A stretch of 64,000 nt of DNA, taken from assembly GCA_044868295.1 (NCBI GenBank), contig JBIOWF010000089.1, positions 8,689-72,688 of the forward strand, given 5' to 3'. Source of the stretch: JBIOWF01 sp044868295. GTDB taxonomy: Bacteria; Actinomycetota; Actinomycetes; Streptosporangiales; Streptosporangiaceae. The first letter of the stretch is position 1. Each line of letters starts with the position of its first letter. Below are positions 9,723-18,595 of this stretch, one piece after another. A program made the position numbers and the translations under genes. The notes beneath the pieces were generated by a model, which saw only the letters and a list, made by a program, of their open reading frames with translations, did no database searches and was not told the DNA's origin.

Positions 9723-10400
9723 ATGATGGCGGCGGAATCGGCGCAGACGCTGGAGCGGGGGCTCCGGCTGCTGCGCGTGCTCGCGGACGCGCACCGCGGA
9801 CGCACCCCGACGGAGCTGGCCGCCGAGCTGCGGCTGAGCCGCCCGGTCGTCTACCGGCTGATCACAACGCTCCAGAACGAGGGTTTCGCCCGCCGTGACG
9901 TCGAAGGGCGGGTCCATCTCGGTTTCGCCGTGCTCGGGCTGGCGCAGGCCGTACAACCCCTGCTGAGAGCCGCCGCGATGCCGACACTGCGCGTGCTCGC
10001 CGAGCGGGCCGGGGCGACGGCCCACCTCACCGTGGCCGAGGGGAACGACGGCCTGGCCATCGCCGTCGTCGAGCCGTCGTGGACCGACATGCACGTCGCC
10101 TACCGCGAAGGCTCGCGGCACCCGCTCAGCCGGGGCGCGGCGGGCCTCGCGATCCTGTCCCATCGCGGGGAGACGACCGTGCGACCGCGTCCGTGCGAGG
10201 CGGCCGGCGAACGGGTGCCTTTCCAGGTCACGGAGGGCCAGCTGCAGGAAGGCGCACGCGGCATCGCGGCGCCGATCCCCGACCTCGCGTGGCTGGAGGC
10301 GTCGGTGGGGGTCGTCTCGTTCGGCGCCCTCGACCCGGCCTCGGTCGGCCCGCTCGTCGTCGAGGCCGCACGGAAGCTGGCCATCGCGCTCGCCGAATAG
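9723..10400 (+). CDS. IclR-family transcriptional regulator
   Basis: 225 residues. The N-terminal winged helix-turn-helix is typical of IclR (SAQTLERGLRLLRVLADAHRGRTPTELAAELRLSRPVVYRLITTL split across residues ~5-50). The C-terminal part is an IclR effector domain (LSRGAAGLAIL near 135). The gene is slightly short for the family (about 250). It sits directly before homogentisate dioxygenase and fumarylacetoacetase on the same strand, so it probably controls homogentisate breakdown, as IclR-type HmgR regulators do elsewhere. The effector is inferred to be homogentisate or a related aromatic acid. Confidence 0.88.
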   Translation: MMAAESAQTLERGLRLLRVLADAHRGRTPTELAAELRLSRPVVYRLITTLQNEGFARRDVEGRVHLGFAVLGLAQAVQPLLRAAAMPTLRVLAERAGATAHLTVAEGNDGLAIAVVEPSWTDMHVAYREGSRHPLSRGAAGLAILSHRGETTVRPRPCEAAGERVPFQVTEGQLQEGARGIAAPIPDLAWLEASVGVVSFGALDPASVGPLVVEAARKLAIALAE

Positions 10401-10656
10401 CACCGGCACGCCCGTCGAATGCCGACCGCCACACCGGGCTGCCCCGGCATTCCCAGCCCATGACCGCCGTGGCAGTCACGGCCCCGGCACATCAGGCCCA
10501 TGCCGCCGTCGCCCTCGCTGGACACCCCGTCCGCGGTAATCCCAGCGGCGCGGGCGCTTTTTCCAGGCGCGGCGGCCCAGGAGCGGCTGACCGAAACTCG
10601 CCGAGGATTCCCCAACGAGCAATGGTTTGACATTCGCCCCTCCATGCCGGATTGTC

Positions 10657-10692
10657 GTACGTATAGAGGACATAAACGTCCGATAACCGTAC
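10657..10692. promoter_or_regulatory. 36-bp imperfect palindrome, candidate operator upstream of hmgA
   Basis: The two 18-base half sites (10657-10674 and 10675-10692) match at 12 of 18 positions when one is reverse-complemented. Both begin GTACG and contain GGAC (GTACG..TA..GGAC). The palindrome ends 12 bases before the hmgA start codon and overlaps the expected promoter/leader, a good place for repression by the adjacent IclR protein. The assignment is inferred. Confidence 0.5.
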
Positions 10693-10703
10693 ACGGAGGG
10701 TCG

Positions 10704-11882
10704 ATGCCGTACTACCGTGTCGTGGGTGATGTGCCACGCAAGCGCCATGTCCAGTTCCGTAAGCCGGACGGCGGTCTCTACGCCGAGGAATTGATGGGCG
10801 AGGAGGGGTTCTCCTCCGACTCGTCGCTCCTCTACCACCGCCACTTACCGACGGCGATCGTGAAGGCCGAAGCCGTCCACCCCGGCGCGTCCGGCCTGTC
10901 GCCGAACCTGCCCCTCTCTCCCCGCCACTTCCGAACCCAGGGCCTGCGCCCCGAAGGCGACCTGGTCACCGGACGCCGGCTGCTCGCGGGCAACTCCGAC
11001 GTCCGGATCTCGTACGTCTCGACGGAGACGGCGAGCGAGCTCTACCGCAACTCGATGGGCGACGAGTGCGTCTACCTCGCGGCCGGCCGGGCCCGCTTCG
11101 AGTCGACGTACGGCGTGCTGGAGGTCGGCCAGGGCGACTACGTCGTCATCCCGACCGGGACGATCCACCGCTGGGTGCCGCAGGGCGGCGTGACGGCGCT
11201 GGTCGTGGAGGCGGCCGGCCACATCCGGCCGCCGAAGCGCTACCTGTCCCAGTTCGGCCAGTTCCTGGAACACGCTCCGTACTCCGAGCGTGATCTGCGC
11301 GCCCCTTCAGAGCCGCTGCTCGTGGACGGCGCGGAGGTCCAGGTCCTGGTCCGCACGCGAGGCGGGCTGACCCGGCTGACCTACGCCCACCACCCGTTCG
11401 ACGTGGTCGGCTGGGACGGCTGCCTCTACCCGTTCGCGTTCAACATCGACGACTTCGAGCCCATCGTGAAGCGCACCCACGCGCCGCCGCCGGTGCACCA
11501 GACCTTCGAGGGGCCCGGCTTCGTCATCTGTTCGTTCTGCCCGAGGCCGGTGGACTTCCATCCGGACGCGGTGCCGATCCCGTACAACCACCACAACGTC
11601 GACTCCGACGAGTTCATGTTCTACGTGGGCGGCGACTACACGGCGCGCAAGGGGTCCGGCATCGACGTCGGCTCCATCTCGCTGCACCCGGCCGGATTCA
11701 CGCACGGGCCGCAGCCGGGCGCGGTGGAGGCGGCCGTGGAGGCGGTGCGGCAGGGCCACGCGGTCACCAGCGAGATGGCCGTCATGATCGACACCTTCCG
11801 CCCGCTCGATCTCGGCGAAGCCGCCCTGGCCTGCGAGGACCCCGGCTATCCGTGGACGTGGTCCACCGCGACACCCGCATGA
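10704..11882 (+). CDS. hmgA: Homogentisate 1,2-dioxygenase
   Basis: 392 residues from ATG 10704 with GGAGG at 10695-10699; a longer upstream frame has no homologous sequence. It cleaves the ring of homogentisate to maleylacetoacetate with ferrous iron and O2, a central step of tyrosine and phenylalanine breakdown. The two-cupin layout is visible. YHRHLPT lies near residue 45, a cupin unit GDYVVIPTGTIHRW in the middle, and the metal-site region NHHNVDSDEFMFYVGG near 295 followed by HPAGFTHGPQPG. The length suits the shorter bacterial form. The next gene is fumarylacetoacetase; no maleylacetoacetate isomerase gene is present nearby. Confidence 0.95.
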   Translation: MPYYRVVGDVPRKRHVQFRKPDGGLYAEELMGEEGFSSDSSLLYHRHLPTAIVKAEAVHPGASGLSPNLPLSPRHFRTQGLRPEGDLVTGRRLLAGNSDVRISYVSTETASELYRNSMGDECVYLAAGRARFESTYGVLEVGQGDYVVIPTGTIHRWVPQGGVTALVVEAAGHIRPPKRYLSQFGQFLEHAPYSERDLRAPSEPLLVDGAEVQVLVRTRGGLTRLTYAHHPFDVVGWDGCLYPFAFNIDDFEPIVKRTHAPPPVHQTFEGPGFVICSFCPRPVDFHPDAVPIPYNHHNVDSDEFMFYVGGDYTARKGSGIDVGSISLHPAGFTHGPQPGAVEAAVEAVRQGHAVTSEMAVMIDTFRPLDLGEAALACEDPGYPWTWSTATPA

Positions 11883-11911
11883 TCACCTCTGGGACACCGA
11901 AGGAGCAAGCT

Positions 11912-13096
11912 GTGACGACCAGTTGGGTGTCGGGAGCCGACCAGTCGCTCTTCGGCGTGGACAACCTGCCTTACGGGGTGTTCTCCCGCGAGGGGGAGAC
12001 GCCCCGGGCCGGGGTGCGGATCGGTGATTTCGTGCTGGACCTCGCCCCCGTGCTGCACGACGAGGTCTTCGCCGCGCCGACCCTGAACGCCTTCCTGGCG
12101 CGGGGCCGTACGGCATGGAGCGAGACCCGCCGCAGGATCCGGTTGCTGCTCGCGGCCGGACCCGACGCGCCGACGGCGGACGTGGCCGCGAACCGGGCCG
12201 TCGCCGAACCCCACCTGGTCCCGCTGGAGCAGGTCACCCTGCACCTGCCGATCGAGGTGGCGGACTATGTCGACTACTACGCCTCGCTGGAGCACGCCTC
12301 GAACCTGGGGCGGATGTTCCGGCCCGACGAGGAGCCGCTGAAGCCCAACTGGCGGCATCTTCCGGTCGGCTACCACGGGCGGGCGGGCACGGTCGTCGTG
12401 TCCGGGACGCCGATCAGGCGGCCTTCCGGGCAGCGTCTGCCCGGGCCCGCGTTCGGCCCGTCGGCGAAACTGGACATCGAGGCCGAGCTGGGATTCGTCG
12501 TGGGCGTCCCGACGGCGCTGGGTGAGCGGGCCGGGGCCTTCGAGGACCACGTCTTCGGCGTCACCCTGGTCAACGACTGGAGCGCGCGCGACATCCAGGC
12601 GTGGGAGTACGTTCCGCTCGGCCCGTTCCTCGGCAAGTCGTTCGCCACCTCGATCTCGCCGTGGATCACGCCGCTGGAGGCCCTCGAGGGCGCCCGGTTC
12701 GCGGGCCGCGAGCAGAGCCCCGAACCGCTCGGCTACCTGCGCAGGAGCGCGCCATGGGGGCTCGACCTCACGCTCCGCGTGGACCTGAACGGCACGGCGA
12801 TCTCGGCTCCGCCGTACCGGGACATGTACTGGACTCCCGACCAGATGCTCGCCCACATGACGGTGAACGGCGCCTCGCTGCGCACCGGCGACCTGTTCGC
12901 CAGCGGCACGATCTCCGGAGCGGGCGAGCCGGGCTCGCTCATAGAGCTCACCTGGAACGGCACAGACCCGATCAAGCTCGCCAACGGGGAGACCCGGACG
13001 TTCCTGGAGGACGGTGACACCGTCACGATCAGCGCGGTCGCACCGGGAGGGATCGGCCTCGGCGAAGTGTCCGGCAGAATCCTCACCGCTACGTAA
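11912..13096 (+). CDS. fahA: Fumarylacetoacetase
   Basis: 394 residues from GTG 11912, chosen because AAGGAG lies 7 nt upstream and the frame before it overlaps hmgA. It hydrolyses fumarylacetoacetate to fumarate and acetoacetate. Family motifs are clear: YVDYYASLEHASNLGRMF with the conserved His near the active site, LPVGYHGRAGTVVVSG, and LVNDWSARDIQAWEYVPLGPFLGKSF. An N-terminal SH3-like domain (FGVDNLPYGVFS) is also typical. It sits 29 bp after hmgA and is almost certainly cotranscribed. Confidence 0.95.
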   Translation: MTTSWVSGADQSLFGVDNLPYGVFSREGETPRAGVRIGDFVLDLAPVLHDEVFAAPTLNAFLARGRTAWSETRRRIRLLLAAGPDAPTADVAANRAVAEPHLVPLEQVTLHLPIEVADYVDYYASLEHASNLGRMFRPDEEPLKPNWRHLPVGYHGRAGTVVVSGTPIRRPSGQRLPGPAFGPSAKLDIEAELGFVVGVPTALGERAGAFEDHVFGVTLVNDWSARDIQAWEYVPLGPFLGKSFATSISPWITPLEALEGARFAGREQSPEPLGYLRRSAPWGLDLTLRVDLNGTAISAPPYRDMYWTPDQMLAHMTVNGASLRTGDLFASGTISGAGEPGSLIELTWNGTDPIKLANGETRTFLEDGDTVTISAVAPGGIGLGEVSGRILTAT

Positions 13097-13158
13097 GGTG
13101 CTCATCCTGTCACTCGGCGCTACCCTGGGAGCCACCCGAGTAACGAAAGCAGGAAGAG

Positions 13159-14394
13159 ATGCGCCGCCGCCTGGCATGGGCCATGGTCCTTCTCCTCCTC
13201 GGCGTCCTCCTCAGCGCGGGTTGCTCCGCCGTGACGGCGGGCGACGAGCACCAGGCCCCGGCGGTGCCCGCCATCAAGATGTCACCTCCGGTGGACGCGG
13301 TGGCGGCGCGGCCCGACAGGGGACTGGTGGTCAGATCCCGGAACAGCACGCTGACCAGCGTCGTCGCCTACGCCGAGGGCCGGCCCGTGCCCGGCACCTT
13401 CAACGCCTCCCGTACGGCCTGGCGCTCGGACTGGACGTTGCGGCCCGACACCGAATACGTCGTGAACGCCCTCGCGACCGGGCCGACCGGTCCCCCGGCG
13501 CGGCTCGCGGGCCGGTTCAGGACGCTCCGCGCCCAGCGGGAGTTCGGCATCCTGTCGGTCACGCCGGAGAGCAAGGAGAGCGTCGGGGTCGGGATGCCGA
13601 TCACGGTGACGTTCGCGCAGCCCGTGCAGGATCGCCTGGCCGTGGAGAAGTCCCTGGAAGTCCGCGCCGCCAGGCCGGTGGACGGCGCCTGGCACTGGCT
13701 GAACGACACCCAGGCCGTCTACCGGACGAGGAAGTTCTGGCCCGCGAACCAGAAGGTCACGTTCACCGCACACCTGTCCGGCGTCCGCGCAGCCCCCGGC
13801 CTGTACGGCACAGCCGACCGGACCACCTCCTTCACCATCGGCAGACGCATGGTGAGCACGGTCGACACGCGCACGCACCAGATGGTCGTGAAGGAGGACG
13901 GCAAGATCGCCCAGCAGCTGGCCATCAGCGCCGGAATGGCCACGACCAGGGAATACACGACGACCAGCGGCGTCCACCTGACGATGGAGAAGGGCAACCC
14001 CGTCCGCATGATCTCCCCGGGCCGCGCCAAGGGCGACCCCGGCTTCTACGACGTGATGATCGGCTACGCCGTGCGGATCTCCAACAGCGGGGAGTACGTC
14101 CACGCCAAGAACAACATCTGGGCCCAGGGACGGGCCAACGTGAGCCACGGATGCGTCAACGCCCGCCCCGACCAGGCCGCCTGGTTCTACGACAACGCGT
14201 TGCGCGGCGACCCGGTCATCGTCACCGGCACCAACCGTGAGCTGGAATGGAACAACGGATGGGGATACTGGCAACTGTCGTGGGACGAGTGGCTCAAGGA
14301 CAGCGCGATCCACGCGCCCGCTCCCGTGCACACCTTCGTCAGCCCCGCCCCGGACCCCGACTTTGAAATGTCCGGCAGAGCCGTACAGAGATAA
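13159..14394 (+). CDS. L,D-transpeptidase, lipoprotein with Ig-like domains
   Basis: 411 residues. The N-terminal hydrophobic signal ends in a lipobox (LLSAGCS), so the protein is probably lipid-anchored outside the membrane. Two Ig-like domains occupy ~residues 45-230. The YkuD catalytic domain carries the active-site motif SHGCVN near residue 330. These enzymes make 3-3 cross-links in peptidoglycan. The layout matches mycobacterial LdtMt2-type enzymes. An ATG with GGAAGAG upstream marks the start. Confidence 0.93.
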   Translation: MRRRLAWAMVLLLLGVLLSAGCSAVTAGDEHQAPAVPAIKMSPPVDAVAARPDRGLVVRSRNSTLTSVVAYAEGRPVPGTFNASRTAWRSDWTLRPDTEYVVNALATGPTGPPARLAGRFRTLRAQREFGILSVTPESKESVGVGMPITVTFAQPVQDRLAVEKSLEVRAARPVDGAWHWLNDTQAVYRTRKFWPANQKVTFTAHLSGVRAAPGLYGTADRTTSFTIGRRMVSTVDTRTHQMVVKEDGKIAQQLAISAGMATTREYTTTSGVHLTMEKGNPVRMISPGRAKGDPGFYDVMIGYAVRISNSGEYVHAKNNIWAQGRANVSHGCVNARPDQAAWFYDNALRGDPVIVTGTNRELEWNNGWGYWQLSWDEWLKDSAIHAPAPVHTFVSPAPDPDFEMSGRAVQR

Positions 14395-14451
14395 CGTAAA
14401 GAGAGGAACCGTTACTGAACGGGATTCGTTCATTGCTATGGAGGCGAGGCA

Positions 14452-14883
14452 ATGGACTCGTGGATCATCTGGCTGATCCTGGCGGCGGCGCTGGGCGTCG
14501 CCGAGATCTTCACTCTGACCGCCGCGCTCGGGATCATCTCCATCGCGGCCCTGCTCACAGCCGGGGTCGCCGCCATCGGACTGCCGGGGGGCGTCCAACT
14601 CGCCGTGTTCCTCCTCGCCTCGGGCGCCGGGCTCGTCGGGATCCGGCCCATCGCGCAACGACACCTCAACCAGGCCCCCGCCCAGCGGTTCGGAACCTCC
14701 GCCCTGGTCGGCAAGCCCGCCTACGTGACCAGAGAGGTCACCGGAAGAGACGGCCGAGTGCGCATCGGCGGGGAGGAATGGTCCGCGAGGGCCTATGACG
14801 ACAGCCTCGTCATCCCCGTGGGCGCCACGGTCGATGTCTTCGAGATCGAGGGTGCGACGGCCCTCGTCTATCCTCGGGAGTGA
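14452..14883 (+). CDS. NfeD-like membrane protein
   Basis: 143 residues. Two or three hydrophobic segments (residues ~4-25, 28-45, 47-70) precede a C-terminal OB-fold domain (LVGKPAYVTREVTGRDGRVRIGGEEWSARA), the NfeD arrangement. NfeD-type proteins partner SPFH/stomatin proteins in membrane microdomains, and the very next gene encodes one, overlapping or within a few bases. The exact role is not known. Confidence 0.9.
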   Translation: MDSWIIWLILAAALGVAEIFTLTAALGIISIAALLTAGVAAIGLPGGVQLAVFLLASGAGLVGIRPIAQRHLNQAPAQRFGTSALVGKPAYVTREVTGRDGRVRIGGEEWSARAYDDSLVIPVGATVDVFEIEGATALVYPRE

Positions 14884-14885
14884 TC

Positions 14886-15986
14886 ATGGAAGTCGCCCTG
14901 CTCGCCATCGTGATCCTTGTCGTCCTGTTCGCGGCGACCACGGTCCTCAAAGCCGTACGGATAGTCCCCCAGGCCCGGGCGGGCAACGTGGAACGGCTGG
15001 GGCGCTACTACCGCACTCTGGAACCGGGCCTCAACTTCGTGATCCCGTTCGTGGACCGGGTGCGCCCGCTGATCGACCTGCGTGAGCAGGTGGTGTCGTT
15101 CAAACCGCAACCCGTGATCACCGAGGACAACCTGGTCGTGGACATCGACACCGTCCTGTACTTCCAGGTCACCGACCCCCGCGCGGCGGCCTACGAGATC
15201 GCCAACTTCATCCAGGGCGTCGAGCAGCTGACCGTGACGACGCTGCGCAACGTCGTCGGCGGCATGGACCTGGAGCGGACGCTCACCTCGCGCGACACCA
15301 TCAACAGCCAGCTGCGCGGCGTGCTCGACGACGCGACGGGCAAATGGGGCCTGCGCGTCAACCGGGTCGAGATCAAGGCGATCGACCCGCCGAAGACCAT
15401 CAAGGAGGCGATGGAGAAGCAGATGCGCGCCGAGCGGGACAAGCGCGCCGCGATCCTCACCGCCGAAGGCCAACGGCAGTCGAAGATCCTCACCGCCGAG
15501 GGCGAGAAGCAGAGCGCGATCCTGCGCGCGGAGGGCGAGCGGACCGCACAGATCCTCAAGGCCGAGGGCCAGTCGCAGGCGATCGACGAGGTTTTCCAGG
15601 CCGTGCACCGCAACGACCCGGATCCGAAGCTGCTCGCGTACCAGTACCTCCAGGTGCTCCCGCAGCTCGCGCAGGGGCAGGGCAACACGTTCTGGGTGAT
15701 CCCCAGCGAGGTCACCTCGGCGCTGCAGGGCGTCTCGAAGGCGTTCACCGAGGCGCTTCCCCCGTCCCCGGCCACGCGTGAGCGGGAGCTGAACCGCGCC
15801 GCGGGCAGCGAGGCCGTCGCCGAGGCCGAGCGCGCCGCGGCGGAGGCCAAAGCGGAAGCCGAGGACGGCGAGACCATCGGCCCACGCCAAATCGAGGCCA
15901 ACCGCCACCGGCTCGACTCACTGGACTCGCTCAACGCACTCGACGACCTCGAAGGCCAGCCACGCAACAACCGCGCCGAGCCGTAG
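14886..15986 (+). CDS. SPFH/stomatin-like membrane protein
   Basis: 366 residues from ATG 14886 (GGGAG 5 nt upstream). One N-terminal membrane segment is followed by a band-7 domain (VPQARAGNVERLGRYYRTLEPG, then FVDRVRPLIDLREQVV). A charged coiled coil rich in Ala/Glu follows, with repeated units (ILTAEGQRQSKILTAEGEKQSAILRAEGERTAQILKAEG split over residues ~195-235). Stomatins oligomerise and organise membrane domains and proteases. It is coupled with the NfeD-like gene just upstream. Confidence 0.93.
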   Translation: MEVALLAIVILVVLFAATTVLKAVRIVPQARAGNVERLGRYYRTLEPGLNFVIPFVDRVRPLIDLREQVVSFKPQPVITEDNLVVDIDTVLYFQVTDPRAAAYEIANFIQGVEQLTVTTLRNVVGGMDLERTLTSRDTINSQLRGVLDDATGKWGLRVNRVEIKAIDPPKTIKEAMEKQMRAERDKRAAILTAEGQRQSKILTAEGEKQSAILRAEGERTAQILKAEGQSQAIDEVFQAVHRNDPDPKLLAYQYLQVLPQLAQGQGNTFWVIPSEVTSALQGVSKAFTEALPPSPATRERELNRAAGSEAVAEAERAAAEAKAEAEDGETIGPRQIEANRHRLDSLDSLNALDDLEGQPRNNRAEP

Positions 15987-15995
15987 ACACACCGT

Positions 15996-16170
15996 TCCGG
16001 CCTGGAAAACGCACGCACGCGACGTTCCAGGCTTGGAGAGCACCCGCACGCATGTGACCGTTCCAAGCCTGGAAGGCACACGCGCGGTCAGGGCGAGGGC
16101 CTGGAAGGCACACGCACGTGACGTTCCGGTCCTGGAGGGCACACGCATGTTGACGGTGAGGGGCTAGGGG
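15996..16170. repeat. Five degenerate ~32-bp direct repeats with palindromic junctions
   Basis: Units begin at about 16001, 16032, 16068, 16100 and 16131 (spacing 31, 36, 32, 31). The approximate consensus is CCTGGAAGGCACACGCACG followed by TGACGTTCC. Where units join, TTCC..GGCCTGGAA-like palindromes form, and CACGTG appears inside one unit. The array lies between the ends of convergent genes (SPFH, rightward; GTPase, leftward). It could end transcription, bind protein, or be a simple minisatellite. Confidence 0.7.
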
Positions 16171-16180
16171 ACAGCGCGGC

Positions 16181-16303
16181 CTGGCAGACCACGAGTACTC
16201 GGATGGAGCTAGTTTGACGCGCTGGCAGACCACGATCACGCGGATTGAGCGAGCCTGACGCGCTGGCAGACCACGGTCACGCGGATTGAGCGAGCCTGAT
16301 GCG
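16181..16303. repeat. Three tandem 41-bp repeats duplicating the 3' end of the GTPase gene
   Basis: Copies start at 16181, 16222 and 16263, each with CTGGCAGACCACG. The third copy contains the last codons and the TGA (16277-16279) of the leftward GTPase gene. The second copy is nearly identical to the third and repeats the C-terminal coding sequence and stop beyond the real stop. The first copy is diverged. This is a local tandem duplication of a gene terminus. Confidence 0.85.
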
Positions 16304-18595
16304 CTCGACGAACTCGTGATACCGGGTCAGTTCCTCGTCGACGGGACCGAGGACCAGGTCGCGGCCGACCTGCTCGACGCTCGCACGCAGAGCCTTGGCC
16401 GCCTTCCGCGCCCGGCGTCGCCCGCCCAGCCGTGCCGCCACACGGGAGAGCAGTGCGATGACCACCCCGACCGCAGCGCCCCCGACCAGCAGCACCGTCG
16501 GCCACGGGGCCTTCCCCAAGGTCGGCACCGGCAGACGGATCAGCATTAGATAGTCCAGAAGGAACACCAGGAACAGCCAGCACGCCCCGACCACCATGGT
16601 CGCGAACACGAGCCACTGCAACGTTCCGACAGCCCGCCACCAGCGGGGCCTGCGAGACGCGCCGATCGAGGTGGTGGCGACCGCGCGATCCAGCGCGTCC
16701 GCCAGTTCGTCAGCACGCGATCGTGCGGCGTGCCGCACAGCCGACGCCCACGGTTCCGGCACCTCCGCCGCGGCCGCCACCCCGACATCCCTCACAGCGG
16801 TGTCCATCCGGGAGCGCTGTACGGCTGTCGCCACAGGCAGCGACGTCCGCCCCACAACAGGACCGGACACACCGACTCCTTCCCCATCGGGCACGCCACC
16901 GTTTCCAGCGGCAGCCACCCCCGCCCCGGACGCCGAACCACGAGCTCCAACGGCAGCCGCCCCCGCCCCAGATGCCTCCCAACCACGAGTTCCAGCAGCT
17001 GAGCTTCCCGCATCAGGAGTTCGCGAGCCGGGCATCCCGGTGGCGGGCACATCCGAACCAAGGTCTTTCCTGCCAGACATCTTCGAGGCAGGCACTCCTA
17101 TGGCAGGAGTTCCGGCCGGGCTTGACCTGCCCGGCGAGCCACTACGTGGCGAAGGTGACGATGTGCGCTTCGATCGGGTGCCGGACAGGGCAACCACGCT
17201 TTGGTCCTCCCGGTCACCCCATCCGGCGGTCTCGCCGAGGCGGAGGCGGCGCAGCGGGTCGGGACGGAGCCTGCGCAGCCACCGCGTCACCGGCCATCCC
17301 GTCGCCGCTACCGCGCGATGGCGATGGGCCTTGGCCACCGCCTCCACCACCAGCGGTACGGCCGCGGCCTCCGCCAACGCCCTGGTCAACGGTGGCACCA
17401 TGGCCTCCAGCGAGATCTCGCCTCCCCGCACGAATACTCCGCGCGGTCCTCGGCCTCCTCGCGGGTGCTCCGCCGGTAGCCCGGAATGCCTTCCCTCCGC
17501 CAGAGCGGACGTCCCCGCATTCCCGCCCCGGCTGCCGAGCATCCCGGGGCCCTGGCCCGCCGCAGCCGAAGGCCCGACCCCTTGACCGGACATGGTCCCT
17601 GGCCCGACGCTTTGACCCGGCATGGTCCCTGGCCTGGCACGCTGGCCGAGCGTGGCGGAAGCCGTACCGGTGGAGGCTGCCATCAGGGCATCGGCGGCGG
17701 CGGCGACATCGGCGCCGAGCCTCGACGCCCACGCGAGGCGCCGCGAGACCTGACGGGCGAGAAGATCCCGCAGCTCGGGAAGGCCCTCGCCGGTTCTGGC
17801 CGAAACGCCGATCACTGGCACGTCCCCGAGCCCATCGGCCGCGAGCAACCTCCGCAGGTCGTCAAGGCAGCGTCGCACTGCCTGCTCGGGCAGCCGGTCC
17901 ACCTGGTTCAGCACGATCACCATGACATCGCGGTGCCGAGCGAGTGGCTGGAGATATCGCTCGTGCACGGCCGCGTCCGCGTACTTCTGCGGGTCGAGCA
18001 CCCACACCAGCAGGTCCACGATGGCGACCAGCCGGTCTACCTCCAGCCGGTGCGACAACTCGATCGAGTCATGGTCGGGCAGGTCCAAAAGGATGAGCCC
18101 GGAAAGCTCGGGATCCGCAACGCCGGTGCCGTCGGCCGCCTGGGCCTGCCCGGTGCTCCGCAAGGGGCTCGATGGTCGCTCTCCACCGGCGTCCCGAGCG
18201 CCCGCCACGAGGCCCGGCGTTCCGGGTTCGTCCTCCCCTCCGATCACGTGGCGGTGTGGGATGGCGAGCCAGTCGAGAAGTCGGCCGGAACCTCCCGGGT
18301 CCCAGAGTGCGGCCTGGGCCTGCGAGGTCGTGGGCCGGGTCACCCCCACTTCGGCGATGGCGTCCCTGGCCAGCACGTTGAACAGGGACGACTTACCGCT
18401 GCCCGTCGCTCCCGCGAGCGCGACCGCCGTGTGGTCGACGGACAGGCTCCGCCGCGCGCCCGCCTGAGATACGACGCCTCGGGCTTGATCGATCACCGCC
18501 TGGTGGAGCCGACCCTCCGCCAGATCAGCGGCGTCGGAGAGCGCGACCAGCCGGTCATCCAGCGGCGCGCCGGCCTTCCGCCGCAGCGGCTTCAC
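16277..18595 (-). CDS. Membrane-associated dynamin-like/YfjP-type GTPase
   Basis: 772 residues. GTPase motifs: G1 GATGSGKSSL near 62-71, G3 LLDLPDHDS near 180, G4 LNQVD near 235. Two membrane segments near the C-terminus (LVFATMVVGACWLFLVFLL and TVLLVGGAAVGVVIALL) precede a basic tail. Two long low-complexity stretches rich in Gly/Ala/Pro/Ser (about 310-380 and 490-600) make it longer than usual and look like expandable linkers. It overlaps the upstream GTPase gene by 4 bp (ATGA), so the pair is translationally coupled. A role in membrane remodelling is inferred from the family. Confidence 0.88.
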   Translation of the reverse strand: MKPLRRKAGAPLDDRLVALSDAADLAEGRLHQAVIDQARGVVSQAGARRSLSVDHTAVALAGATGSGKSSLFNVLARDAIAEVGVTRPTTSQAQAALWDPGGSGRLLDWLAIPHRHVIGGEDEPGTPGLVAGARDAGGERPSSPLRSTGQAQAADGTGVADPELSGLILLDLPDHDSIELSHRLEVDRLVAIVDLLVWVLDPQKYADAAVHERYLQPLARHRDVMVIVLNQVDRLPEQAVRRCLDDLRRLLAADGLGDVPVIGVSARTGEGLPELRDLLARQVSRRLAWASRLGADVAAAADALMAASTGTASATLGQRARPGTMPGQSVGPGTMSGQGVGPSAAAGQGPGMLGSRGGNAGTSALAEGRHSGLPAEHPRGGRGPRGVFVRGGEISLEAMVPPLTRALAEAAAVPLVVEAVAKAHRHRAVAATGWPVTRWLRRLRPDPLRRLRLGETAGWGDREDQSVVALSGTRSKRTSSPSPRSGSPGRSSPAGTPAIGVPASKMSGRKDLGSDVPATGMPGSRTPDAGSSAAGTRGWEASGAGAAAVGARGSASGAGVAAAGNGGVPDGEGVGVSGPVVGRTSLPVATAVQRSRMDTAVRDVGVAAAAEVPEPWASAVRHAARSRADELADALDRAVATTSIGASRRPRWWRAVGTLQWLVFATMVVGACWLFLVFLLDYLMLIRLPVPTLGKAPWPTVLLVGGAAVGVVIALLSRVAARLGGRRRARKAAKALRASVEQVGRDLVLGPVDEELTRYHEFVERIRLAQSA

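Noticed and set aside
15996..16303. CRISPR array
   Set aside because: Repeats are degenerate, spacing is irregular in the first set, the second set has no spacers, and no cas genes are nearby.
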